Shown: positions 49,699 through 56,903 of the stretch, piece after piece | Position numbering within the stretch: position 1 is the stretch's first letter | Layout of the letters: each line of letters starts with the position of its first letter | Source: Streptacidiphilus fuscans | GTDB lineage: Bacteria; Actinomycetota; Actinomycetes; Streptomycetales; Streptomycetaceae | Assembly: GCF_015690355.1 (NCBI RefSeq) | Contig: NZ_JADPRT010000015.1 | Span: 20,112 to 84,111 of the forward strand | Length of the DNA stretch: 64,000 nt | Direction of reading: 5' to 3' | Position numbers and translations under genes: made by a program | The notes under the pieces: generated by a model | Told to the model about the DNA's origin: nothing | Database searches by the model: none | What the model saw: the letters and a program-made list of their open reading frames with translations, nothing else

Positions 49699-50411
49699 CC
49701 GCGTCCCGCGTTCTCGTCGTCACCGCCGTCGCTCACGAAGCGGCGGCGGTGTTGCGTGGCGTCCAGCAGGCCTTCGGGCACGCCGGTCCGACCGAGCGGA
49801 CGCTTCCCGGCGGCTACGCGCTGACCGCGTGCGGCCCGGTGGACGTCCTGGTCGCGGGCGTCGGCCCGGCCGCCGCAGCGGCGGCGACCGCCACGGCGCT
49901 GGCCCTCGCTCCCTCCACCTACGGTCTCGCCGTCTCGGCGGGCATCGCGGGCGGGTTCGCGCCCGTCGCGCCGGTGGGCTCCGTCGTCGTCGCGGACGCG
50001 ATCGTCGCCGCCGACCTGGGCGCGCAGACCCCGGACGGCTTCGCCGACGTCACCGCGCTCGGCTTCGGCCGGGTCCGGCACACCACGCGACACGCCGACA
50101 CCGTCGCGGCGTCGCTGCGCGGGCACGGCCTGCCGACCGCGCAGGGGCCGGTGCTCACCGTCTCCACCGTCACCGGCAGCGCCGAGCGCGCCGCCGAGCT
50201 GGCGCAGCGTCATCCCGGGGCCGTCGCCGAGGCGATGGAGGGTTTCGGGCTGGCCGAGGCCGCCGCCGGGCACGACGTCCCGGTGCTGGAGCTGCGCACG
50301 GTCTCCAACGCCGTCGGGCCGCGTGACCGCGCCGCCTGGCGCATCGGCGAGGCCCTGGACGCCCTGGCGGGTGCATTCGCCAACCTGCCGTGGGCGACAC
50401 TGGTTCCGTGA
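49668..50411 (+). CDS. mqnB: Futalosine hydrolase
   Basis: Up to 247 residues of nucleoside phosphorylase fold: VLVVTAVAHEAAAVLRG, VDVLVAGVGPAAAAAATATAL, GLAVSAGIAGGFAPVAPVGSVVVADAIVAADLGAQTPDGF, and the C-terminal EAMEGFGLAEAAAGHDVPVLELRTVSNAVGPRDRAAWRI, all matching MqnB. It releases hypoxanthine from futalosine to give dehypoxanthine futalosine. Start is uncertain: GTG 49668 lacks a ribosome site, whereas GAAGG stands 7-8 nt before CTG 49695, which overlaps the upstream stop as CTGA. Stop overlaps mqnD by GTGA. Confidence 0.9.
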   Translation: MAAAAEGRELTASRVLVVTAVAHEAAAVLRGVQQAFGHAGPTERTLPGGYALTACGPVDVLVAGVGPAAAAAATATALALAPSTYGLAVSAGIAGGFAPVAPVGSVVVADAIVAADLGAQTPDGFADVTALGFGRVRHTTRHADTVAASLRGHGLPTAQGPVLTVSTVTGSAERAAELAQRHPGAVAEAMEGFGLAEAAAGHDVPVLELRTVSNAVGPRDRAAWRIGEALDALAGAFANLPWATLVP

Positions 50412-51277
50412 CTTCTTCCGACGCTGCTCTGTCCATCGCGTACTCCCCCTGCCCGAACGACACCTTCGTCTTCCACGCCTGGGCCCACGGCCTGGTCGAG
50501 GGCGCGGTGCCGCCCGAGGTCACCTTCGCCGACATCGACATCACCAACGGCCTCGCCGAGCGCGGCGAGCTGGACGTACTGAAGATCTCCTACGCGGCGC
50601 TGCCGTGGGTCCTCGACGACTACGTCCTGCTGCCGTGCGGCGGCGCGCTGGGCCGTGGCTGCGGCCCGCTGGTCCTCACCGGCGCCGAGGCCCCCGCCGA
50701 CCCTGCGGCGCTGCGCGGCAAGACGGTCGCCGTCCCGAGCGAGCGCTCCACGGCCTACCTGCTGTTCCGCATCTGGGCGGCGGAGGCCGTCCCTGGCGGG
50801 CTGGGCCAGGTCGTGGTGATGCCGTTCCACGAGATCATGCCCGCGGTCCGCGACGGCAAGGTCGACGCCGGCCTGGTGATCCACGAGGCCCGCTTCACGT
50901 ACCAGAACTACGGCCTGCGCTGCCTGGCCGACATGGGCGAGGCGTGGGAGTCCTCCACGGGCCTCCCGATCCCGCTGGGCGCGATCATCGCGAAGCGCTC
51001 GCTGGGAGAGACGCGCCTGCGGGAGCTGGCCACGGCGATCCGCACCAGCGTCGAGCAGGCCTGGGCCGAGCCGGAGGCCTCGCGCGAGTACGTGCTGGCG
51101 CACGCTCAGGAGATGGACCCGGCGGTGGCTGACCAGCACATCGGGCTGTACGTCAACGAGTTCACTGCGGACCTGGGAGACGCGGGCTACGCGGCGGTCC
51201 ACGGGCTACTCGGTCGCGCGGCGGAGATGGGTCTGGTGCCCGCGGTGCCGGAGGAGAAGCTGCGCTTCCCCGCGTGA
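50408..51277 (+). CDS. mqnD: 1,4-Dihydroxy-6-naphthoate synthase
   Basis: 289 residues. The N-terminal SIAYSPCPNDTFVFHAWAHG is the MqnD signature (MqnA lacks it); ISYAALPWVLDDYVLLPCGGALGRGCGPLV and VIHEARFTYQNYGL follow in the periplasmic-binding-like fold. It converts cyclic dehypoxanthine futalosine to 1,4-dihydroxy-6-naphthoate. GTG 50408 shares GTGA with the mqnB stop. The pair mqnB-mqnD ends in a full dispersed inverted repeat. Confidence 0.93.
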   Translation: MTSSDAALSIAYSPCPNDTFVFHAWAHGLVEGAVPPEVTFADIDITNGLAERGELDVLKISYAALPWVLDDYVLLPCGGALGRGCGPLVLTGAEAPADPAALRGKTVAVPSERSTAYLLFRIWAAEAVPGGLGQVVVMPFHEIMPAVRDGKVDAGLVIHEARFTYQNYGLRCLADMGEAWESSTGLPIPLGAIIAKRSLGETRLRELATAIRTSVEQAWAEPEASREYVLAHAQEMDPAVADQHIGLYVNEFTADLGDAGYAAVHGLLGRAAEMGLVPAVPEEKLRFPA

Positions 51278-51301
51278 ACGGCTGACCGAAGCTCCCGCAG
51301 C

Positions 51302-51434
51302 CGGTTGCACTATTCAGGGGCGCGGGGAACTGCGCGACAAGCCACCGACGCAGGTAGAGCCCCGAACGCAGGGCCATCCGCTCGTTAGTGGTTGCTCGCG
51401 CAGTTCCCCGCGCCCCTGAGGAAGTGCAACTTCC
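51302..51434. repeat. Dispersed intergenic inverted repeat (copy 6)
   Basis: CAGGGGCGCGGGGAACTGCG at about 51316 and its mate GCAGTTCCCCGCGCCCCTGA at about 51401 flank GAACGCAGGGCCATCCGC. Outer GTTGCAC/GTGCAAC also pair. It lies between the convergent mqnD and cold-shock genes. Confidence 0.88.
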
Positions 51435-51477
51435 CCGCCGCCTGTGACTGTGGGTCAGCCGTCAAGAAAAAAGCGGG

Positions 51478-51861
51478 TCAGACGTCCAGCTGGTCAGCGA
51501 TGTGGTGCAGCAGTGTCGCGACGCGCTTCCCCACCGGCTTGTCCGGGTAGCGGCCCTTCTGGAGGCCCGGGAGGATCTTCTCCAGCACCGTGGTGAGGTC
51601 CTGCACCATCGCCGCCAACTCGTCCGGCTTCTTCCGCGCCGCCGCGGCCAAGCTCGGGGCGTCGTCCAGCAGCGTCACCGTCAGCGCCTGATCTCCCCGG
51701 TGGCCGGCGACCACGCCGAACTCGACCCGTTGGCCCGGCTTCAGCGACTCCACCCCGACCGGCAGCGCCTTGGAGTGCACGAAGACGTCGCCGCCGTCGT
51801 CACGGGAGAGGAAGCCGAAGCCCTTCTCTGAGTTGAACCACTTCACTTTGCCCGTAGGCAT
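51478..51861 (-). CDS. Cold-shock domain protein with C-terminal extension
   Basis: 127 residues, twice the length of a typical CspA. Residues 1-67 are a cold-shock OB fold with RNP1 KGFGFLS and RNP2 DVFVHSKAL (the Phe of F-V-H retained). Residues 70-127 are helical (ELAAMVQDLTTVLEKILPGL ... GKRVATLLHHIADQLDV) and conserved in a Streptomyces subgroup next to mqnD. It should bind single-stranded nucleic acid; the extension may dimerise. GAGG lies 7 nt before ATG 51861. A possible 35-codon leader ORF ends 95 nt upstream. Confidence 0.87.
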   Translation of the reverse strand: MPTGKVKWFNSEKGFGFLSRDDGGDVFVHSKALPVGVESLKPGQRVEFGVVAGHRGDQALTVTLLDDAPSLAAAARKKPDELAAMVQDLTTVLEKILPGLQKGRYPDKPVGKRVATLLHHIADQLDV

Positions 51862-51956
51862 GGGGAGACCTCGTCGGTGGTGAGTCGGAGTGAGTCGTAC
51901 AGGGGGCGCGGCGTCCCTCGGAACGGACCGCCGCTGGTGCTGCGTGCGAAAGCGAA

Positions 51957-52064
51957 CTAGCGCCGCGTCATTGTTCCAGGTCGATGGCGAAATGATCGAC
52001 CTGATTGCTCCGCCGGAGGCACCTGCGACCGGACCTGTCCGCGGCGTACCCGCACGACTGTCAT
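51957..52064 (-). CDS. Candidate 35-residue leader ORF upstream of the cold-shock gene
   Basis: ATG 52064 follows GGAGGAGG by 6 nt, the strongest ribosome site in this region. It encodes MTVVRVRRGQVRSQVPPAEQ and a further 15 residues (Arg-rich, ending TMTRR), stopping 95 nt before the cold-shock start. No family known. It could be a small protein or a translated leader that modulates the cold-shock mRNA. The rest of the 430-nt gap between 51861 and 52293 holds the 12-bp repeat and no other gene. Confidence 0.45.
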   Translation of the reverse strand: MTVVRVRRGQVRSQVPPAEQSGRSFRHRPGTMTRR

Positions 52065-52197
52065 GGCGCACCTCCTCCTGCGATCGGCTGCTTCCGGGCC
52101 TCCACCGCGCGCGTACGCGCAGTCCCCGTGCGTGACGTGCATACCCCTGGAGGGCACACCGCTAACCCGCTGCTTACGACGTTGCGTACCGCGTGAC

Positions 52198-52244
52198 GTC
52201 GGACCTGAGTCGGACGTGATGTCGGACGTGATGTCGGGCATGAG
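52198..52244 (+). repeat. 12-bp tandem repeat
   Basis: GTCGGACGTGAT occurs perfectly at 52209 and 52221, with degenerate units at 52198 (11 bp) and 52233 (GTCGGGCATGAG). It lies 37-85 nt before the -10 box of the small membrane protein gene. Confidence 0.75.
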
Positions 52245-52280
52245 GGACGACGTGCCGGACGGCATGCTCCGCCGACCCGT

Positions 52281-52286
52281 TAGCGT
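52281..52286 (+). promoter_or_regulatory. -10 box of a leaderless transcript
   Basis: TAGCGT ends 6 nt before GTG 52293 with no ribosome site, pointing to leaderless transcription of the 78-residue membrane protein gene. Confidence 0.55.
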
Positions 52287-52292
52287 TGATGC

Positions 52293-52529
52293 GTGAACAC
52301 TGACTCCGCCCGCTCCGACGCCAGGCCCGGCGACGCCCTGGTCCGCGTCGGCGCGGTCCTCTTCGCGCTCGGCGCGGTCGCCACCATCGCGACCGTGACC
52401 CCGCTCTTCCTCGGGCTGCACCGGCTGCCGACCCCGGCCTACTTCGTGTGCATGGTGATGCCGCTCGGCTTCGCCGTCGCCCTCGGCGGCCTGTTCCGCT
52501 CCGCGCGCTCGCAGCGCCGGGCGGCCTGA
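52293..52529 (+). CDS. Small two-helix membrane protein
   Basis: 78 residues: a charged head (MNTDSARSDARPGD), helix 1 LVRVGAVLFALGAVATIATVTPLF, helix 2 YFVCMVMPLGFAVALGGLF and a basic tail RSARSQRRAA. Similar small proteins accompany mqnD and the cold-shock gene in Streptomyces. Function unknown. It is read from an apparently leaderless promoter and converges on the HAD gene 18 nt away. Confidence 0.75.
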   Translation: MNTDSARSDARPGDALVRVGAVLFALGAVATIATVTPLFLGLHRLPTPAYFVCMVMPLGFAVALGGLFRSARSQRRAA

Positions 52530-52547
52530 CCCCGGCCCGCTACCGGC

Positions 52548-53159
52548 TCAGCCGCGCAGGTGCGCCTGCAGCCACGCGGGGAACCCGGTCAGGTCCGCCA
52601 GGACCACGTCCGCGCCCGCTGCCCGGAGCGCGGCCGCGTCGTACGGGCCGGTGGTGACGCCGACGGCGACCGCCTCCGCCTGGCGCGCGCCCTCGATGTC
52701 GCCGAGGTGGTCGCCGACGTAGACGCTCGCCCCCTCGGCGCGCAGCGCACCCGCCTTGGCCGAGGCGAAGACGTCACCGTGCAGCGCGTCGACCTCGATG
52801 CCGAGCGCGTCCAGGTTCAGCCGCGCGTTCGGCGTGTGCTTGCCGGTCACCACGAGCGTCCGCCCGCCCGCCGCGCGGACGGCGGCCAGCGACTCGATCG
52901 CGCCGGGCAGCGGGGTGACGCCCTTGACGCCGTGCTCGGCGTAGAGCTGCCGGTAGCGGTCGGAGCGGGCCTTGATCTCGTCGGCGGGGAACCAGTGGGC
53001 CATCTCGATCTCGACCGGCGGCCCGAGCCGGGAGACGACCACGGCGCTGTCGATCCGGACGCCGGTCTCCTCGGCGAGCATCTCCCAGGCGCGGGCGATC
53101 CCCGGCCGGGTGTCGAGCAGCGTCATGTCGAGGTCGAATCCCACCGTCAGCGTCGTCAT
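52548..53159 (-). CDS. HAD-superfamily phosphatase (phosphoglycolate phosphatase-like)
   Basis: 203 residues. HAD motif I FDLDMTLLDTRPG (Asp9 nucleophile, Asp11), cap region, motif II TLVVTGKHTPN, motif III Lys in the FASAKAG region, and motif IV VYVGDHLGDIEGARQA (GDHxxD). Probably hydrolyses a small phosphate ester such as phosphoglycolate or a nucleotide; substrate unknown. Start ATG 53159 leaves a short divergent region to the Tat lipoprotein gene. Confidence 0.87.
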   Translation of the reverse strand: MTTLTVGFDLDMTLLDTRPGIARAWEMLAEETGVRIDSAVVVSRLGPPVEIEMAHWFPADEIKARSDRYRQLYAEHGVKGVTPLPGAIESLAAVRAAGGRTLVVTGKHTPNARLNLDALGIEVDALHGDVFASAKAGALRAEGASVYVGDHLGDIEGARQAEAVAVGVTTGPYDAAALRAAGADVVLADLTGFPAWLQAHLRG

Positions 53160-53282
53160 GCCCTCACCCTATGCGGGCGGTCCGTGGGTGATACTTCCTT
53201 CTGACGGTTGGACAAAAGCCTCAAACCGGTCAGCTGCAACCGGGCCGGCCGCACCCCGGTCGGCCCAGGGCCTGGAGGTCGG

Positions 53283-54350
53283 ATGCCGCGCGCCTGCTCG
53301 CGCCGAGCCGTGCTCGGGGCGCTGACGGCCGCCCTCGGTGCGGCGGCCGTCTCCGCGCTGACCGGCTGCACCAGCGCGGGCGGCGCGTCCGCCACCGCGC
53401 AGTCGCCGCCGGAACCCCTCGCGGGCGCGGGCAACGGGACCGGCCAGGGCGGCACCGCGGCCCAGGTCGCGGTCACCGCGGCACCCACCCCCGCCCCCTC
53501 GCCGCAACGGACCGTGGCGGCGGCGACGGGGCCGGTCGCGGTGCCGCAGACGCCCAGCCGGGTCGTCGTCCTCGGCGCGGCCGAGCTGGACTCCGCGCTG
53601 ATGCTCGGCCTCACGCCGGTCGGCGCGGCCCGCGCGATCCTGGACAGCGCGCTGCCCGGGTACTTCCCGGTGGGCTGGCTCGACTCCGTCACCGACGTCG
53701 GCCCGATCGGCGCGCCGGACCTCACGACCGTCGCCCGCCTCCGCCCCGATCTGATCCTCGGCAACCGGACCGACGACGACAGCCACTACACCGATCTCGC
53801 CGCGATCGCGCCCACCGTGCTGACCGCGACCACCGGGGCGAGCTGGAAGCAGGACTTCCAGCTCCACGCCCAGGCGCTGAACCGGCAGAGCTTCGCCGAC
53901 GCCGTCACCGGCGCGTACCAGGACCACGTCCGGCAGTTCGTCAGCGCGCTGGGCGGGTCGGACCAGACGAAGAAGCAGCGGATCAGCCTGCTGCGCTTCG
54001 TCCAGGACGCCGACCCCCGCGCCTACGCGACGCAGAACTTCCTGGGCGCGATGCTCGCCGAGACCCAGCTCGGCCGCCCGGCGCCCCAGAGCGCCGCCGC
54101 ACCCGACGTCGCCGTCCCCACCCCCGCGGACCTGCACCTCGCCGACGGCACCGCGCTCTTCTGGTCCACCTACGGCGATCCGGCGAAGGCACAGACGCAG
54201 CAGTTCACCACCAGCAGCCAGTGGCAGCAGCTGGGCGCGGTGAAGGGCCACCGCGTGTTCGAGGTCGACGACGACCTCTGGTTCGTCGGGATCGGCTACT
54301 TCGCGGCCAACCTGATCCTGGCTCAACTCCAGCGGTTCCTCGGTGCGTGA
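53283..54350 (+). CDS. Tat-exported lipoprotein, siderophore/metal-binding type
   Basis: 355 residues from ATG 53283, with GGAGG 4 nt upstream (the open frame begins at 53208). The N-terminus has a twin-arginine signal SRRAVLGALTAALGAAAVSAL and lipobox LTGC, so it is folded before export and lipid-anchored. After a Pro/Thr/Ala linker the FecB/BtuF fold begins: PSRVVVLGAAELDSALMLGLTPVGAARA, LRPDLILGNRTDDDSHYTDLAAIAPTV. It probably binds a ferric siderophore or cobalamin for ABC import; no permease is adjacent. DmdR1 control is plausible but no iron box was seen. Confidence 0.87.
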   Translation: MPRACSRRAVLGALTAALGAAAVSALTGCTSAGGASATAQSPPEPLAGAGNGTGQGGTAAQVAVTAAPTPAPSPQRTVAAATGPVAVPQTPSRVVVLGAAELDSALMLGLTPVGAARAILDSALPGYFPVGWLDSVTDVGPIGAPDLTTVARLRPDLILGNRTDDDSHYTDLAAIAPTVLTATTGASWKQDFQLHAQALNRQSFADAVTGAYQDHVRQFVSALGGSDQTKKQRISLLRFVQDADPRAYATQNFLGAMLAETQLGRPAPQSAAAPDVAVPTPADLHLADGTALFWSTYGDPAKAQTQQFTTSSQWQQLGAVKGHRVFEVDDDLWFVGIGYFAANLILAQLQRFLGA

Positions 54351-54433
54351 CGGTGCGTCAGAACGCGGGGTGACCTGCTAATTACCGATGGTGTCGCGCA
54401 GATGTCTTGTGATGCACGTCACTCCGGAACACC

Positions 54434-55324
54434 ATGGCTCTTATGCCGACGATGCCGACGACCACCCCAGATCAGGAGAAAACGCGTGCCACGGCGGCCA
54501 GGAAAGCCTTCATCGCGGAGGGCTTCGACCTGGTCGCGGACACCTACGACGAAGTCAACGGCGAGTTCTTCCGGGCCACCGCCGCCCGGCTGGTCGACCA
54601 CGCGGGCCTGCGACCGGGCGACCGGGTGCTCGACCTCGGCTGCGGCCGGGGCGCGGTCCTCTTCGCCGCCGCGCAGGCCGTCGGCCCCGACGGCTACGCG
54701 GCCGGGATCGACCTCTCCTCCGGGATGGTCCACGCGACGGGGGCGGAGATCGCCTCGCGCGGCGCGCGCAACGTCGTCGTCCGGGTGGGCGACGCGGAGG
54801 ACCCCGGCTACCCGGCGGCCTCCTTCGAGGCGGTCCTCGCCGGGCTGATGCTCTTCATCACCCCCGACCCCGAGGCCGCACTGACCGCAGCGCACCACAT
54901 CCTCACCCCGGGCGGCCGGTTCGCAACCAGCAGCTTCGGCACCACCGACCCGCGCTGGTCACGCCCCCTGGACGCCGCATTGTCCTTCCTGGACGAGCCG
55001 CTCCCACCCTCGTCCCCGCGCCAGGGCGCGCGGGGCGGCCATCCGGCGTTCGACTCCGTCGAGTCGATCGGGAAGCTCTTCGAGTCCTGCGGCTTCACCG
55101 AGGTCCGGACGGTCGTGGAGACGACGTCGGAGGTGCTGCCGAGCGGGGACGCGTGGTGGCGATCCCTCTGGAGCACGGGCCGCAGAGCCTGGCTCTCCCG
55201 CATCCCGGCCGACCGCCTGCCCGCAGCGAAGGCCGCTGCGCTGGCGGAACTGGAGCAGCTGCGGGAGGACGGGGTCCTCCGGCGGGAGAGCGAGCTCAGG
55301 TACACGGTGGCTGCGCGGGAGTGA
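54434..55324 (+). CDS. SAM-dependent methyltransferase
   Basis: 296 residues. Class I fold with motif I VLDLGCGRGAVLFAAAQ, post-I GIDLSSGMVHATG and motif II-III (AVLAGLMLFITPDPEAALTAAHHILTPGGRF). The N-terminal EGFDLVADTYDEVNGEFFRATAARLVDHAG resembles UbiE/TylF-like small-molecule methyltransferases. Substrate unknown; not part of a recognisable biosynthetic cluster. No clear ribosome site; ATGs at 54434, 54446 and 54452 are all possible. Confidence 0.85.
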   Translation: MALMPTMPTTTPDQEKTRATAARKAFIAEGFDLVADTYDEVNGEFFRATAARLVDHAGLRPGDRVLDLGCGRGAVLFAAAQAVGPDGYAAGIDLSSGMVHATGAEIASRGARNVVVRVGDAEDPGYPAASFEAVLAGLMLFITPDPEAALTAAHHILTPGGRFATSSFGTTDPRWSRPLDAALSFLDEPLPPSSPRQGARGGHPAFDSVESIGKLFESCGFTEVRTVVETTSEVLPSGDAWWRSLWSTGRRAWLSRIPADRLPAAKAAALAELEQLREDGVLRRESELRYTVAARE

Positions 55325-55490
55325 AGCAGCTGAGCCTGCGCTCCCGCAGGTGGTTGCACCACCTCAGAGCCTCGCGCCCCCAGCGTGCTGCAACGTCCCA
55401 CGGCAGCAGAAGTCCGGTTCGTAGCGCCCGCGCGGCGGAGCCGCACATCAGCAGAGCCTCGCGCCCCTGACGATTGCAACGTCCCCACCG
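55325..55490. repeat. Dispersed repeat fragments (copy 7)
   Basis: Begins right at the methyltransferase stop. Contains CGCTCCCGCAGGTGGTTGCAC, two AGAGCCTCGCGCCCC modules (55364 and 55458 regions), GGCGGAGCCGC and GCAACGTCC. The arms have diverged and been rearranged, so no long hairpin remains. It separates convergent genes. Confidence 0.65.
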
Positions 55491-55505
55491 TTCAAAGGTG
55501 CAGAC

Positions 55506-56657
55506 TCACCGTCGGTAGATGCGCCAGCCCAGGAACGCCGCCGACAGCGCCGCTCCGCCGCGGAGCCACGTCGCGAACGCGGCGTGGCTCGCCGCGGTGA
55601 GTTGGGCCGAGGTGAGGCCTGGGTGGCCCGGGGCGTGGCCCGTGCGGGAGTAGAGCCAGAAGCCGCAGGCGGCCGCGCAGATGCCCGGGATCCAGAGCGA
55701 AGCGATCCTGCTGACGCGGTGGCCGAACCGGTGGCCGGCGTAGGCGAAGAGCCAACCCAGCAACGCCAGGTACCACAGCCCGGTGACCAACGCGGCGACC
55801 AGCACCAGCGTGGCCAGCGACTCCACGAACGGCAGCGGCACTCGCGGCACGCGCGGCACAGCTGGAACGTCCGCGACCGCGCCGCCCGCACCTCCGGACG
55901 CCTGCCCACCGGCCAGAACGCGGCGCAGCCACGTCCGCCTCCCCGACGCGGCGTCAGGTCCGGCCTCCGCCTCCCCCGCTTCGCCCTCGCCCTCCCCGTC
56001 GGCCGCGTCCTCGTCCGCCACGGGCTGGGGCTTGGGGAGGCCGGTGACCGGGTCCATCACGTCCGCGTGCTGGTCGCGGAAGAACTCCTCCAGGAGACCG
56101 CCCGCCCAGCCGGGCGGGCTGTCGATGGGACGGGCTCCGCCGCGCCTGCCCTTGGCTCCGCGCCACCACTCGTCAGCGGCGTAGACGGAGTCGGCGTCCG
56201 CGTCGCCGAACGCGTCGGCACCGACGTCCGCGCCGCGCGCAGGTCGCGCCACGCGCTCCGAGGCGGGCGCAGCGGCCTGAGCCGGAACAGACGGACCGGA
56301 CGGACCCACCTGACCGACCGGTACCGACGGACCGGAAGGCTCCGAGGGCCCGGTCGACGCCCCGGACCTCGACGCCCCCCAGCGGCGTCCGCCGGACTCG
56401 CTCGGCTCGGGGAGGCTGCCCCCGGCCGCGCGGCGGACCACCTCGTCGGGGGCGCCCAGGCCGGAGAGGATCTTGCGGACGGAGTTCACCTCGGCGCGGG
56501 TCGAGCCGGAGGACGACGCCGCCTTCTGCGCGTCGATGGTCTGGCGCAGGGAGTTGACGAGTCGGGCGCGGTCCGCCGCGGTCAGCGCGGCGGACTGGGC
56601 CAGGTCACCGACCCGGCTCAGGTAGTCGTAGACGAGCTGCTCGCTCTCGATCCCCAT
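55506..56657 (-). CDS. Membrane protein with helical N-terminal domain and disordered linker
   Basis: 383 residues. Residues 1-80 are helical with EQLVYDYLSRVGDLAQSAALTAADRARLVNSLRQTIDA and VRKILSGLGAPDEVVRRAAG, like the HAAS/permease-prefix modules that sit on membrane regulators. Residues 85-270 are Pro/Ser/Gly/Glu-rich and probably unfolded, with a conserved PPGWAGGLLEEFFRDQHADVMDPVTGLPKPQP block. Four hydrophobic helices follow (ESLATLVLVAALVTGLWYLALLGWLF; IPGICAAACGFWLY; GGAALSAAFLGWRIY). Known only as a conserved Streptomyces protein; function unknown. It is divergent from the helicase-associated gene. Confidence 0.75.
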   Translation of the reverse strand: MGIESEQLVYDYLSRVGDLAQSAALTAADRARLVNSLRQTIDAQKAASSSGSTRAEVNSVRKILSGLGAPDEVVRRAAGGSLPEPSESGGRRWGASRSGASTGPSEPSGPSVPVGQVGPSGPSVPAQAAAPASERVARPARGADVGADAFGDADADSVYAADEWWRGAKGRRGGARPIDSPPGWAGGLLEEFFRDQHADVMDPVTGLPKPQPVADEDAADGEGEGEAGEAEAGPDAASGRRTWLRRVLAGGQASGGAGGAVADVPAVPRVPRVPLPFVESLATLVLVAALVTGLWYLALLGWLFAYAGHRFGHRVSRIASLWIPGICAAACGFWLYSRTGHAPGHPGLTSAQLTAASHAAFATWLRGGAALSAAFLGWRIYRR

Positions 56658-56890
56658 GCTGCCCCTGCCCTCCCCGCAGCCCGTCGGCCTGCCGGTCTGC
56701 TCGGCGGTCAGCTTAGGACAGGCCCCCGGTGCCAGGTGCGGTTGTCACACCCGTACCCGTGGATCCTCACCGGTACTCCCCAGCCCAGTCCCGCCCACCG
56801 ACCCTCACCCACGACGCCCCTGCGCCCCCTTCGGCGTCACCCGGCGCAATCCGACGCCGCCGGACCCGGACCACGCGCAGACCTAGCGGG

Positions 56891-56896
56891 TAGCCT
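56891..56896 (+). promoter_or_regulatory. -10 box of a leaderless transcript
   Basis: TAGCCT ends 7 nt before ATG 56904 and no ribosome site is present; the same arrangement is seen at 49158, 52281 and 35074. Confidence 0.55.
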
Positions 56897-56903
56897 GAGT
56901 CGG

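Noticed and set aside
55584..56903. 440-codon N-terminal extension of the helicase-associated protein
   Set aside because: It is the antisense shadow of the minus-strand membrane protein; the -10 box and family-like start are at 56904.
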